Positions 49,390 through 57,917 of a stretch of DNA of 64,000 bases are shown here, piece after piece. Location of the stretch: positions 4,424-68,423 of the forward strand of contig NZ_PYBW01000082.1 of assembly GCF_003205575.1 (NCBI RefSeq), given 5' to 3'. A model generated the notes under the pieces. The model had not been told where the DNA came from and did not search any database. It saw nothing but the letters and a program-made list of their open reading frames with translations. This DNA is from Streptomyces tateyamensis. Its GTDB lineage: Bacteria; Actinomycetota; Actinomycetes; Streptomycetales; Streptomycetaceae. Both the position numbers and the translations under genes were made by a program. The first letter of the stretch is position 1, and the number at the start of each line of letters is the position of its first letter.

Positions 49390-49973
49390 CCGAACGGGCC
49401 CTGACTGCGGGTTACACCATCCGCCGACTGAACGCCTCGACCTGGGACGCGTTCGCCGAACTCGTCGAACGCAACAACGGCATCTTCGGCGGCTGTTGGT
49501 GCATCGGCTACCACCCCGAGTGCGGCCGGCCGGGAATCGACCACCGCACCGCCAAAGAGGAGCGTGTACGCACGGACCAGGCACATGCGGCACTCGTTCT
49601 CGACGACGAGGGCGCCGCCCAGGGCTGGTGCCAGTACGGCAGCCCTGAGGAACTGTCCAACATCAAGCACCGACGCGCGTACGACAAGGACGCGCCCCCG
49701 CTCCCGGACTGGCGGATCACCTGCATCTACGTCGACAGGCAACACCGCCGCCGGGGCATCGCCCACGCAGCCCTGGCGGGTGCCCTCGACCAGATCGCCC
49801 AGGCCGGCGGAGGCTTGGTCGAGGCCATCACCGAAGCCACTCTCGGCCGCCAGGCCCAGGGCCGCTTCCTCTTCAGCGGGACGGTCGAACTGTTCGAGGA
49901 CTACGGATTCACCCGTCTCCGCCAGGTGGGCAAGCACGCATGGATCGTGAGCAGGCACGTGGATCCAGCCTGA
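49386..49973 (+). CDS. GNAT-family N-acetyltransferase
   Basis: A 195-residue GNAT protein. A variable N-half contains GGCWCIGYHPECG, two to three cysteines in a pattern seen in a conserved actinobacterial GNAT subgroup. The acetyl-CoA loop is ITCIYVDRQHRRRGIAHAAL near 110-130 (RxxGxA type), followed by AGALDQIAQAGGGLVEAI and the C-terminal ELFEDYGFTRLRQVGKHAWI. Acyl acceptor unknown. GTG start overlaps the hydrolase stop, so both are translated from one transcript. Together they could act on the same amide or ester, which is inference. Confidence 0.85.
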   Translation: MTERALTAGYTIRRLNASTWDAFAELVERNNGIFGGCWCIGYHPECGRPGIDHRTAKEERVRTDQAHAALVLDDEGAAQGWCQYGSPEELSNIKHRRAYDKDAPPLPDWRITCIYVDRQHRRRGIAHAALAGALDQIAQAGGGLVEAITEATLGRQAQGRFLFSGTVELFEDYGFTRLRQVGKHAWIVSRHVDPA

Positions 49974-50431
49974 AGCTCCAGCCGAGGGGCCCGACAATCG
50001 TGATCTCCATGGCTGGATGGCTGCCTGACGCGGCACTAGCGGCAATGGCGGGCGCGGTGGAACTCGTTCCAGGTCAAGGGAGTCAGCCCGGCCGGCGCGA
50101 GTTGATCACCTCGCGGACTCGGGACGCAGCTTGCCGCGCGGGAGATCGGCCGGGCCGACTTCGAGGGAGCGTGGGAACCCAAGATCGTCAAAGGGAGGTA
50201 CGGGCGGGCAAAGGTTCGGCCAGCTCGCGCTTCGAAGAGGCTGGGAGGGAGGTGGGAGGCAGGTGGGAGCCGGTTCGCCGCGTACGGGGGTGGAGTGGGG
50301 CAATCCGGGCGGCGAGGGTGTCAGGTGGCCCGGCTGGTGCGCGGGGAACTCCCAGGAAGGCCCAGCCTTTCCCCACGACCGTGCGCAACAGTCTGCGGTG
50401 ACCGCTTCATCTAGACCAGGAGGCACCGGCC
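49974..50431. other. Spacer without an intact gene
   Basis: In 458 bases I see no convincing gene. A plus-strand piece near 50135-50200 reads like transposase or integrase debris (FEGAWEPKIVKGRYGR), but the match is too short to call. A G-rich block at 50243-50270 has four GGG runs. The final bases supply an AGGAGG ribosome site for the lipoprotein gene at 50432. Confidence 0.4.
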
Positions 50432-51010
50432 TTGACCCGGACCACCATCCGCTCCGCCGGCGCCGCGGCCCTGCTGGCCGCCGGCCTGCTGCTGACCGGC
50501 TGCTCGTCCTCCGCCGGCACCGCCTCGTCGGCGCCGGCCACCGCCTCGCCCTCCGCCTCCGGTGACCAGCAGCAGTACGCCGCCTACTCCGACTGCCTCA
50601 AGCAGCACGGCGTCACCCTGCCTTCCGGCCGCCCGAGCGGACGGCCCAGCGGGCGCCCGTCCAGTCGCCCCAGCGGCAGCCCCGGGGCCGGCTTCGGCGG
50701 CGGTTTCGGGGGCGGCTCGGCCGACCCGACCCGGCAGGCCGCGATGCAGGCCTGCGCCTCGCTGCGCCCGCAGGGCAACGGGCAGGGCCGCGGCGGCAAC
50801 CTGAACAACAGTGCGCTGCAGGCCTTCGCCAGCTGCCTGAAGGACCACGGCGTCACGCTGCCCACCAACGGCAGCATGCGCGACCTGAACACCGCGGACC
50901 CGGCCACCGCCGCCGCGTACAAGACCTGCGCGCCGCTGCTGCCGGCCCGCGGCTCGGGTGCTCCGTCGGCGGAGGCCTCCCCGGGGGCGACGGACAGCCC
51001 CTCGCAGTGA
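50432..51010 (+). CDS. Secreted lipoprotein with duplicated Cys motif
   Basis: A 192-residue lipoprotein: basic start, hydrophobic core, and lipobox LTGC at 21-24, so Cys24 is expected to be lipidated. The mature part has two homologous units. Each carries a CLKxHGVTLP block (YSDCLKQHGVTLP at 52-64, FASCLKDHGVTLP at 132-144) followed later by a CAxL(R/L)P block with a second cysteine (Cys108, Cys166). Between them is a linker of PSGR repeats and a Gly-rich stretch. TTG start behind AGGAGG. I know similar proteins near ABC/HlyD-type exporters but not their function. Stand-alone here. Confidence 0.75.
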   Translation: MTRTTIRSAGAAALLAAGLLLTGCSSSAGTASSAPATASPSASGDQQQYAAYSDCLKQHGVTLPSGRPSGRPSGRPSSRPSGSPGAGFGGGFGGGSADPTRQAAMQACASLRPQGNGQGRGGNLNNSALQAFASCLKDHGVTLPTNGSMRDLNTADPATAAAYKTCAPLLPARGSGAPSAEASPGATDSPSQ

Positions 51011-51039
51011 CGCACCGAGTGACGCACCGTCGGACCTGA

Positions 51040-51073
51040 CGCAGGCCCACCCCCAAGCAGGGGTGGGCCTGCG
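51040..51073. terminator. Strong bidirectional hairpin
   Basis: Perfect 14-base arms at 51040-51053 and 51060-51073 around loop caagca, between the lipoprotein gene and the convergent LysR-domain gene. Confidence 0.78.
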
Positions 51074-51100
51074 CCACGTTGGAGGGGGCGAGCGGCTCGC

Positions 51101-51898
51101 CTACCGGGCGCGGCGGCCCGGGCGGCCGCGCTTGGCCGGGGCGGCCTTGGCTCCCGACTTCGCACCCGGCTTGCCACCCTGCTTGGCCCGCACCCCCTGA
51201 CCGGCGGCCTGGCCCTTCTGCTGGGGCTTCTTCGCCTTGGGCGCGGCCGCCGGCTTCGGCTCCTCCTTGGCGCGCCCGCGCGAGCTGTTCGCGGTGCGGC
51301 CCCGGACGATCCCGATGAACTCCTCGACCAGCTCGGTGGTCGCCGCCTCCGGCCAGGCCAGCGCGATCTGCGACTGGGGCACGCCCACCAGTGGTCGGAA
51401 CGTCAGGTCCCGCCGGTGGTGCAGCCGGGCCAGCGACTGCGGCACCGGCAGCAGGCCCACCCCCGCGGCCACCAGCTCGATCGCGCCCGCCGTGGTCTCC
51501 GGCCGCTCGTAGGCGGGTGTGCCGGGACGCTCGGCCCAGTCCAGGGTGTCGTCCAGCGGCTGCCAGAGCACCTCCTCGGCCAGGTCCGCCACGGTGACCT
51601 CGTCCAACGCGGTCAGCAGGTGGTCCTTGGGAAGCACGATCACCGTGGTCTCGGTGTACAGCGGGATCGCGCTGAGCACCGTGCGGTCGACCGGCAGCCG
51701 CACCAGACCGGCGTCCGCCTCCCCCGCGACCAGCGCCGCGCCGCCCTCGGTCGACCCGACCTGCACCAGGGTCAGCGGCACGTCGGGCAGCCGCTCGGCC
51801 CAGACCCGCAGCCACTTGGTGGGGGTCACGCCGGGCACGTACGCGAGCCGGAACGCTGCCGTGGAGGGGGCCGGGTCGGTCGCCTGGATATCCGTCAC
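51101..51898 (-). CDS. LysR substrate-binding domain protein without HTH, basic tail
   Basis: A 265-residue protein. Residues about 15-200 form a LysR-type ligand-binding domain (FRLAYVPGVTPTKWLRVWAE, VIVLPKDHLLTAL, AGAIELVAAGVGLLPVPQSL). It starts where the ligand domain starts, and no HTH is encoded upstream in any frame, since the promoter and a divergent gene lie there. The last 64 residues are a Lys/Arg/Ala/Pro/Gly-rich tail, histone-like in composition, that could bind DNA nonspecifically. Start ATG 51898. Divergent from the DUF5997 gene, which has a similar tail; I infer a functional pair. Confidence 0.82.
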   Translation of the reverse strand: MTDIQATDPAPSTAAFRLAYVPGVTPTKWLRVWAERLPDVPLTLVQVGSTEGGAALVAGEADAGLVRLPVDRTVLSAIPLYTETTVIVLPKDHLLTALDEVTVADLAEEVLWQPLDDTLDWAERPGTPAYERPETTAGAIELVAAGVGLLPVPQSLARLHHRRDLTFRPLVGVPQSQIALAWPEAATTELVEEFIGIVRGRTANSSRGRAKEEPKPAAAPKAKKPQQKGQAAGQGVRAKQGGKPGAKSGAKAAPAKRGRPGRRAR

Positions 51899-51956
51899 GC
51901 CCCCAGGCTACCCACCGTGACCAGCGACTCCGTACTTCTCGCTTACCCTGGTGCCC

Positions 51957-52418
51957 ATGACTTCGCACAAGCCCAAGACGACCCAGACGATGAAGCCGGC
52001 CACCGCTGCCAAGAAGCTCGGCGTCTACCTCCCGGCCACCCCGGCCGAGTTCCAGGAGGGTGTCGTCTCCCGGGAGGAGCTGAACGCGCTCCAGACCACG
52101 CCGCCGCAGTGGCTGCTCGACCTGCGCCAGAACGGCCCGCACCCGCGCCCGGTGGTGGCCGCCAAGCTCGGCATCTCCGTCTCCGGCCTGGCCCGGGGCG
52201 GCATCACCGAGGCGCTGACCAGCGCCGAGATCGAGGAGATCAAGGAGTCGGTCCCGGACTGGCTGCGCTCCGAGCGCCTGATCCAGGGCGAGGTGCGCAA
52301 TGAGGCGGCCCGGGTGAAGGCCCTGCACGAGAAGCAGGCGGCGAAGGCGGTGCAGGAGAAGCCGGCGCCCAAGTCGGCGCCGAAGTCAGCGCCCAAGTCG
52401 GCCAAGCCCAAGAGGTAG
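51957..52418 (+). CDS. DUF5997 family protein with basic tail
   Basis: A 153-residue protein of the actinobacterial DUF5997 family, function unknown. A basic start and KLGVYLPATPAEFQEGVVSR lead to a helix-turn-helix-like segment, RPVVAAKLGISVSGLARGGI at about 64-83, then helix TSAEIEEIKESVPDWLRSE. The last 30 residues repeat KSAP units and are strongly basic. ATG 51957 is used; a GTG two codons upstream is possible. TACCCT just upstream suggests a nearly leaderless mRNA. Divergent from the LysR-domain gene by 58 bases. Confidence 0.8.
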   Translation: MTSHKPKTTQTMKPATAAKKLGVYLPATPAEFQEGVVSREELNALQTTPPQWLLDLRQNGPHPRPVVAAKLGISVSGLARGGITEALTSAEIEEIKESVPDWLRSERLIQGEVRNEAARVKALHEKQAAKAVQEKPAPKSAPKSAPKSAKPKR

Positions 52419-52552
52419 GAGCGGCAACTGCTGCGGTCTCAGCTCGGCCGAGCCGCTCAAGGTCGGCTCGGCCAGCCCGAACTCACCCGGTGCCTGACAG
52501 TTCGTCATACGATGGCTGGCCGGTACGCCGACAAGCGGAGGGGGAGAACGTC

Positions 52553-53077
52553 ATGAGCAGCCTCAACAAGGGCCTCGGGCGGGTCGAGGTGACCCTGGCC
52601 TGGGATCCGAACCCGGCGGGCACGCCCGCACACGACCTGGACCTGATCGCCGCCGTCTACCAGGTGGACGACCCGCAGGCGGCCCCCGCCTACCTGGTCC
52701 ACTTCGACAGCCGCTCCCCCGAGGGCACCATCGAGCTGAGCCGGGACAGCCGGGACGGGCGCGGCGCCGCGATCGACGAGCGGCTCACGGTGGAGTTCGA
52801 GCGGGTCTCCACCCGGTACAAGCGGGTGGTGATCGGGGTCGCGATCCAGCAGCAGGACGGCCGGCTGACCTTCCGGCAGGTGGCCGCGCCCGAGGTGCGG
52901 ATCAACGAGCACCGGCGGCTGCTGGCCACCGTGGACCTGTCCCAGTTCGGGTCCACCACCGCGGCCCGGGTGGCCGACTTCGTGCGCGACGCGGCCGGCG
53001 TCTGGGTGCTGCGGGGGGAGAGCCGGCGCGGCTTCGAAACCGACCCGGCCGGGTTCCCCGCGCTGATGGGGAGTTGA
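52553..53077 (+). CDS. TerD-family protein
   Basis: A 174-residue TerD/CABP-type protein. LNKGLGRVEVTLAWDPNPAG opens the domain; the calcium-site region HDLDLIAAVYQVDD near 29-42 and the FERVSTRYKRVVIGVAIQQ strand are present, ending in LLATVDLSQFGSTTAARV. TerD proteins bind calcium and are tied to tellurite resistance, phage inhibition and, in Streptomyces, development; paralogues are numerous. The family's usual GD motif is replaced by DSRSPEGTIE, so calcium sites need alignment. Start ATG 52553 behind GGAGGGGG. Stand-alone gene. Confidence 0.85.
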   Translation: MSSLNKGLGRVEVTLAWDPNPAGTPAHDLDLIAAVYQVDDPQAAPAYLVHFDSRSPEGTIELSRDSRDGRGAAIDERLTVEFERVSTRYKRVVIGVAIQQQDGRLTFRQVAAPEVRINEHRRLLATVDLSQFGSTTAARVADFVRDAAGVWVLRGESRRGFETDPAGFPALMGS

Positions 53078-53105
53078 CCGGGCACTGACCGAACGGGGGT
53101 GGGAT

Positions 53106-53140
53106 GGGGTGCCCGCACCGGGAACGGAACCGGGCACCCC
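53106..53140. terminator. Bidirectional hairpin
   Basis: Perfect ten-base arms GGGGTGCCCG (53106-53115) and CGGGCACCCC (53131-53140), between the TerD gene and the convergent oxidoreductase gene. Confidence 0.7.
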
Positions 53141-53157
53141 GCCCCGCCCCCGATGCG

Positions 53158-54093
53158 CTACTCGCCGATCCGCCGCACGATCTCCTCGCACAGCTCGTGG
53201 GTGGCCAGCGCGTCCCGGGCCGAGACCGTCCGCCCGGCCCGCACCGCGTCCAGGAAGCCGGTGACGCACTGCTCGATGCCGCGCTGGCGGGCCACTGACA
53301 CCCAGTCACCGCGTCGGCGCACGGTGGGCTGGCCGCGGTGGTCGATCACCTCGGCGAGGTTGTGCACCTCGCGCTTGGCGTCGGCGCCGGACACCTGGAG
53401 GACTTCCTCGGTGGCGCCGGAGACCCGGTTCATGATGCCGAGTGCGGTGAACCCCTCGCCGCCGAGTGTGAGCACCAGGTGCTCGACCAGCCCGTCCCTG
53501 GTCCGAGCCCGGACGTCGACGTGGGAGATCTCGCCCGGGGCCAGGAACCGCAGCGTGTCCACCACGTGGATGAAGTCGTCGAAGACCAGGGTGCGGGCCT
53601 GCTCGGGCAGGCCCTCGCGGTTCTTCTGCAGCACGATCAGGTCGCGCGGGCGCTCCTGGGCCTGCTGGTAGCCGGGCGCGTGGCGGCGGTTGAAGCCGAC
53701 CTCGAGCGAGCGCCCGGTGCCCTCGGCCAGCTCGACCAGGCGTCGGGCCCCGGCGAGGGTGTAGTCCAGCGGCTTGTCCACGTACACGTCCACGCCCGCG
53801 GTGAGCAGTTGCTCGACGATCGGCACGTGCTGCTCGGTGGCGGCGTGCACGAAGGCGGCCCGGACGCCACTGTCGATCAGCGCGCCGAGTTCGGTGAAGC
53901 GGGCCGCGGCGGGGATCCGGTGGCGGTCGCCGATCCGGCCCAGCTTGGCCCGGTCCCGGGTCATCAGCCGGAGATCGAGGCCGGGCAGCGCGGTGACCAC
54001 CGGCAGGTAGGCCTTCTGCGCGATGTCGCCGAGGCCGATCACCCCGACGGGCAGCAGGGCGTCGGGACCGTCGGTACCAGGGTTCGTGATCAT
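53158..54093 (-). CDS. Gfo/Idh/MocA-family oxidoreductase
   Basis: A 311-residue NAD(P)-dependent oxidoreductase. VGVIGLGDIAQKAYLPVVTA at about 16-35 is the nucleotide-binding loop and VDVYVDKPLDYTLAGARRLV near 100-119 carries the catalytic Lys in DKP, where EKP is standard. LEVGFNRRHAPGYQQAQ and FDDFIHVVDTLRFLAPG complete the family pattern. Substrates are usually sugars or inositols, but members of this branch (MviM-like) are uncharacterised. Start ATG 54093. The next minus-strand gene upstream is the LysR regulator at 54178-55095, 84 bases away. Confidence 0.87.
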   Translation of the reverse strand: MITNPGTDGPDALLPVGVIGLGDIAQKAYLPVVTALPGLDLRLMTRDRAKLGRIGDRHRIPAAARFTELGALIDSGVRAAFVHAATEQHVPIVEQLLTAGVDVYVDKPLDYTLAGARRLVELAEGTGRSLEVGFNRRHAPGYQQAQERPRDLIVLQKNREGLPEQARTLVFDDFIHVVDTLRFLAPGEISHVDVRARTRDGLVEHLVLTLGGEGFTALGIMNRVSGATEEVLQVSGADAKREVHNLAEVIDHRGQPTVRRRGDWVSVARQRGIEQCVTGFLDAVRAGRTVSARDALATHELCEEIVRRIGE

Positions 54094-54177
54094 GGCCGTA
54101 GCCTACGGGGCGCCAGCGGCATGTGTGCTGGCAGCAGCCGACAAATTGGCGCCGGCGGCCGGGGTAACAGCAGTGCC

Positions 54178-55095
54178 CTACGGGGCCAGGGCGAGCTGGG
54201 CCGCCGCCGTGCGCAGCGCGTCCAGCACCGGGCGGATCAGCGGGTGCTGCTCCGCGCCGCCGCGCACCGCGGCGAAGACCTTGCGGGTGGCCAGCTCGCT
54301 GTCCACCGCGCGCACCGCGACGCGGGACAGGTCGACGCCGCTGAGCGCCGAGCGCGGCACCAGCGCGACCCCGGCACCGGCGGCGGCCAGGGCCACCACG
54401 GCCCGGAAGTCGTCCGAGGAGTGCACCAGGCGCGGCGCGAAGCCGGCGTGCTCGCAGGCCAGCAGCACCACGTCGTGGCACGGGTTGCCGGGGTACGGGC
54501 CGATCCACGGCTCGTCGGCGAGGTCCGCCATCGGCACCGGTCCGCGGCCGGCCAGCCGGTGGTGCAGCGGCAGCACCGCCTCGAACGGTTCGGCGTAGAG
54601 CGGGAAGCGGGCCAGCCGCTGGTCGTCGGCGCGCGGCGCACCGCGGTACTCGACCGCGACCGCGAGGTCGGCCTGCCCGTCCAGCACCATCGGCAGGCTG
54701 GCATCCCCCTCGGCGTCCAGCACCTTGAGCCGGACCCCGGGGGCGGACTCGGCCAGCACCTCGATCGCGGGTGCGAGCACCTGGGCGATGCCGGTGGCGA
54801 AGGCGGCCACGGTGACCTGGCCCTGGGCGCCGGTGGCGTAGGCCGCCAGGTCCGCCTCGGCCCGCTCCAGCTGGGCCAGCACCGCGTCCGCGTGGCCGAC
54901 CAGGATCTCCCCGGCTGCCGTCAGCCGCACCCCGCGCCCGTCCCGGGCGAGCAGCGCGTGCCCCGTCTCCTGTTCCAGCGCGGCCAGCTGCTGGGAGACG
55001 GCGGAGGGGGTGAGGTAGAGCGCCGCAGCCGCGGCGGTCACCGTTCGGTGGTCCGCCACGGCGCGCAGCGTCCGCAGCCGTCTCGCGTCGATCAC
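54178..55095 (-). CDS. LysR-family regulator
   Basis: A 305-residue LysR regulator. The HTH is at about 4-60: RLRTLRAVADHRTVTAAAAA, then LYLTPSAVSQQLAALEQETG. The ligand domain follows (VAVEYRGAPRADDQRLAR, PYPGNPCHDVVLLACEHAGF). I start at GTG 55095 (VIDARRLRTLRAV), as the family begins; a frame to 55164 adds 23 residues. It is downstream of kbl on the same strand, with a palindrome in the gap. In this position it may regulate the threonine operon or the neighbouring oxidoreductase; the sequence does not decide. Confidence 0.87.
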   Translation of the reverse strand: MIDARRLRTLRAVADHRTVTAAAAALYLTPSAVSQQLAALEQETGHALLARDGRGVRLTAAGEILVGHADAVLAQLERAEADLAAYATGAQGQVTVAAFATGIAQVLAPAIEVLAESAPGVRLKVLDAEGDASLPMVLDGQADLAVAVEYRGAPRADDQRLARFPLYAEPFEAVLPLHHRLAGRGPVPMADLADEPWIGPYPGNPCHDVVLLACEHAGFAPRLVHSSDDFRAVVALAAAGAGVALVPRSALSGVDLSRVAVRAVDSELATRKVFAAVRGGAEQHPLIRPVLDALRTAAAQLALAP

Positions 55096-55110
55096 GAGGC
55101 AATTCTGCCA

Positions 55111-55126
55111 GCCCCGCCGGCGGGGC
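55111..55126. promoter_or_regulatory. GC palindrome between kbl and LysR gene
   Basis: GCCCCGCCGGCGGGGC is a perfect 16-base palindrome, 15 bases upstream of the LysR start. It could be an operator, or a terminator for the kbl-tdh transcript, which ends at 55179. Confidence 0.45.
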
Positions 55127-55178
55127 AGCCCCGGCAGCGGGCAGGTCGGATCCTGCGCCGACAAGGCCTCGGCGCCGC

Positions 55179-56360
<1,182 letters not shown>

Positions 56361-56378
56361 AGCTCTCCTAAGCGGGTG

Positions 56379-57410
56379 TCAGATGTTCGACCAGTCGAGA
56401 ATGATCTTGCCGCAGCGGCCGCCCGCCGCCTCGTCGAACGCGGCCTCGAACTCGGTGGCCGGGTACCGGCCGGTGATCACCGGGCTGAGGTCCAGGCCGC
56501 CCTCCAGCAGCACCGACATCGCGTACCAGGTCTCGAACATCTCGCGGCCGTAGATGCCCTTGAGGGTGATCATCGAGGTGACGACCTTCGCCCAGTCGAT
56601 CGCGAACTCCTCGGCGGGCAGGCCGAGCATGGCGATCCTGCCGCCGTGCGTCATGTTGGCGATCATCGAGCGCAGCGCCTCGGGCCGGCCGGACATCTCC
56701 AGGCCCACGTCGAAGCCCTCGCGCAGGCCGAGCTTCTGCTGGCCCTCCTCGATGGTGTGCTGGGACACGTCCAGCGCCAGCGAGACGCCCACCTCGCGGG
56801 CCAGCTCCAGCCGGTACGGGCTGACGTCGGTGATCATCACATGCCGGGCGCCGGCGTGCTTGGCCACCGCCGCGGCCATGATGCCGATCGGGCCCGCGCC
56901 GGTGACCAGCACGTCCTCCCCGACCAGCGGGAAGGAGAGCGCGGTGTGCACGGCGTTGCCGAACGGGTCGAAGATGGCGGCCACGTCCAGGTCGACCGGC
57001 ACCCGGTGCACCCAGACGTTGGAGGCGGGCAGCGCCACGTACTCGGCGAAGGCGCCGTCGCGGTTGACGCCCAGGCCCACCGTGTTGGGGCACAGGTGGC
57101 GGCGGCCGGCCAGGCAGTTGCGGCACTTGCCGCAGACCAGGTGGCCCTCGCCGCTGACCAGGTCGCCGACGGTGATGTCGGTGACCCCCGGGCCGAGCGC
57201 CACGACCTCGCCGACGAACTCGTGACCGATCGTCAGCGGCGTCTTGATGGTCTGCTGGGCCCAACCGTCCCACTTGCGGATGTGCAGGTCGGTGCCGCAG
57301 ATGCCGGTGCGCAGCACCTTGATCAGCACGTCGGCCGGGCCGATCTCCGGCTCCGGGACCTCGGTCAGCCACAGTCCGGGCTCGGCGTGCTTCTTGACGA
57401 GTGCCTTCAC
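56379..57410 (-). CDS. tdh: L-threonine 3-dehydrogenase
   Basis: A 343-residue zinc MDR that oxidises L-threonine to 2-amino-3-oxobutyrate with NAD+. Catalytic zinc ligands are Cys38 (GICGTDLHIRKWD) and His63-Glu64 (IGHEFVGEVV). The structural zinc is bound by Cys93, 96, 99 and 107 in LVCGKCRNCLAGRRHLC. FDPFGNAVHTALSFPLVGED precedes the Rossmann loop VTGAGPIGIMAAAVAKHAGA. Start ATG 57410. With kbl it forms a complete threonine-to-glycine route. The 500 bases upstream hold no intact gene, so the promoter should lie at 57411-57550. Confidence 0.94.
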   Translation of the reverse strand: MKALVKKHAEPGLWLTEVPEPEIGPADVLIKVLRTGICGTDLHIRKWDGWAQQTIKTPLTIGHEFVGEVVALGPGVTDITVGDLVSGEGHLVCGKCRNCLAGRRHLCPNTVGLGVNRDGAFAEYVALPASNVWVHRVPVDLDVAAIFDPFGNAVHTALSFPLVGEDVLVTGAGPIGIMAAAVAKHAGARHVMITDVSPYRLELAREVGVSLALDVSQHTIEEGQQKLGLREGFDVGLEMSGRPEALRSMIANMTHGGRIAMLGLPAEEFAIDWAKVVTSMITLKGIYGREMFETWYAMSVLLEGGLDLSPVITGRYPATEFEAAFDEAAGGRCGKIILDWSNI

Positions 57411-57639
57411 GGCTGCGGCTCCTGAGGGGCGGTGGCACGGGCGAGGGTCCGCCCGGCAACGGCGCCATCGCGCAACCGGGCAGGAAGCAATCTGCCTGGT
57501 GGGAAGGGGTGCGGTCCATCGAGCTTTGCTTAACGGCCGCCACAGCTGGGCTTCACGATGGTGCCCGAGCTGGGCCCGGCGGGGCCCGGCACCATGCCGT
57601 GCCTCACCCGGAAGGGGGAACCGCCGGACGGCGAACCGC
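57411..57639. other. Upstream region of tdh with a stable hairpin
   Basis: No gene seen. A compound hairpin lies at 57558-57595: ATGGTGCC pairs with GGCACCAT, and inside it GGGCCC pairs with GGGCCC around ggcg. The remainder probably carries the tdh-kbl promoter. The fragment of a GNAT gene begins further right. Confidence 0.45.
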
Positions 57640-57901
57640 GGTAGGCGGCACTGCGGAAGGTGTCACCGTGGTGCCGCGGGGCCGCGGGGCCGCGGGGAGG
57701 CCGCGGTCGAGGTGGACCCGCAGGCGCCATGGCCGCGGCCTGGGCCGGGCCATGGCGCTGAGCGCCCGTCACCTGCTGCCCGATGGCGATGCCCTCTGGG
57801 CGCAGCAGGCGCCCGGCAATGCGACCGGCGTCCGGGTGCTCCAGGCCGCCGGCTACCGTCCGGTGGGTGCCGGGGTGCTGCTCTCCGCACCGGATAACTA
57901 G
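57640..57901 (+). pseudogene. GNAT acetyltransferase remnant with frameshifts
   Basis: The C-terminal part of a GNAT protein is recognisable only if frames are joined. One frame reads EAAVEVDPQA; after one extra base near 57727 the next reads HGRGLGRAMALSARHLLP and then DALWAQQAPGNATGVRVLQA and GYRPVGAGVLLSAP to a stop at 57899-57901. The RGLGRA loop is the acetyl-CoA-binding motif. Another shift seems to lie in the CCGCGGGG-rich stretch at about 57675-57705. No intact start or N-terminal half is present, so the gene is almost certainly inactive. Confidence 0.5.
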
Positions 57902-57917
57902 CAGCTAGCAGCTAGTT
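57896..57917. terminator. Palindrome joining two convergent stop codons
   Basis: AACTAGC-agctagca-GCTAGTT. The left arm contains the TAG of the GNAT remnant and the right arm, on the other strand, the TAG of the enoyl-CoA hydratase. CTAGCAG is also repeated within. Confidence 0.45.

Noticed and set aside
50050..50230. Possible IS256-like transposase debris (FEGAWEPKIVKG-like reading)
   Set aside because: Match is about 15 residues, no terminal repeats or target duplication are visible, and other frames give equally weak similarities.
50243..50270. G-quadruplex with regulatory function
   Set aside because: Four GGG runs occur, but the last loop is eight bases and such runs are common at this GC content.
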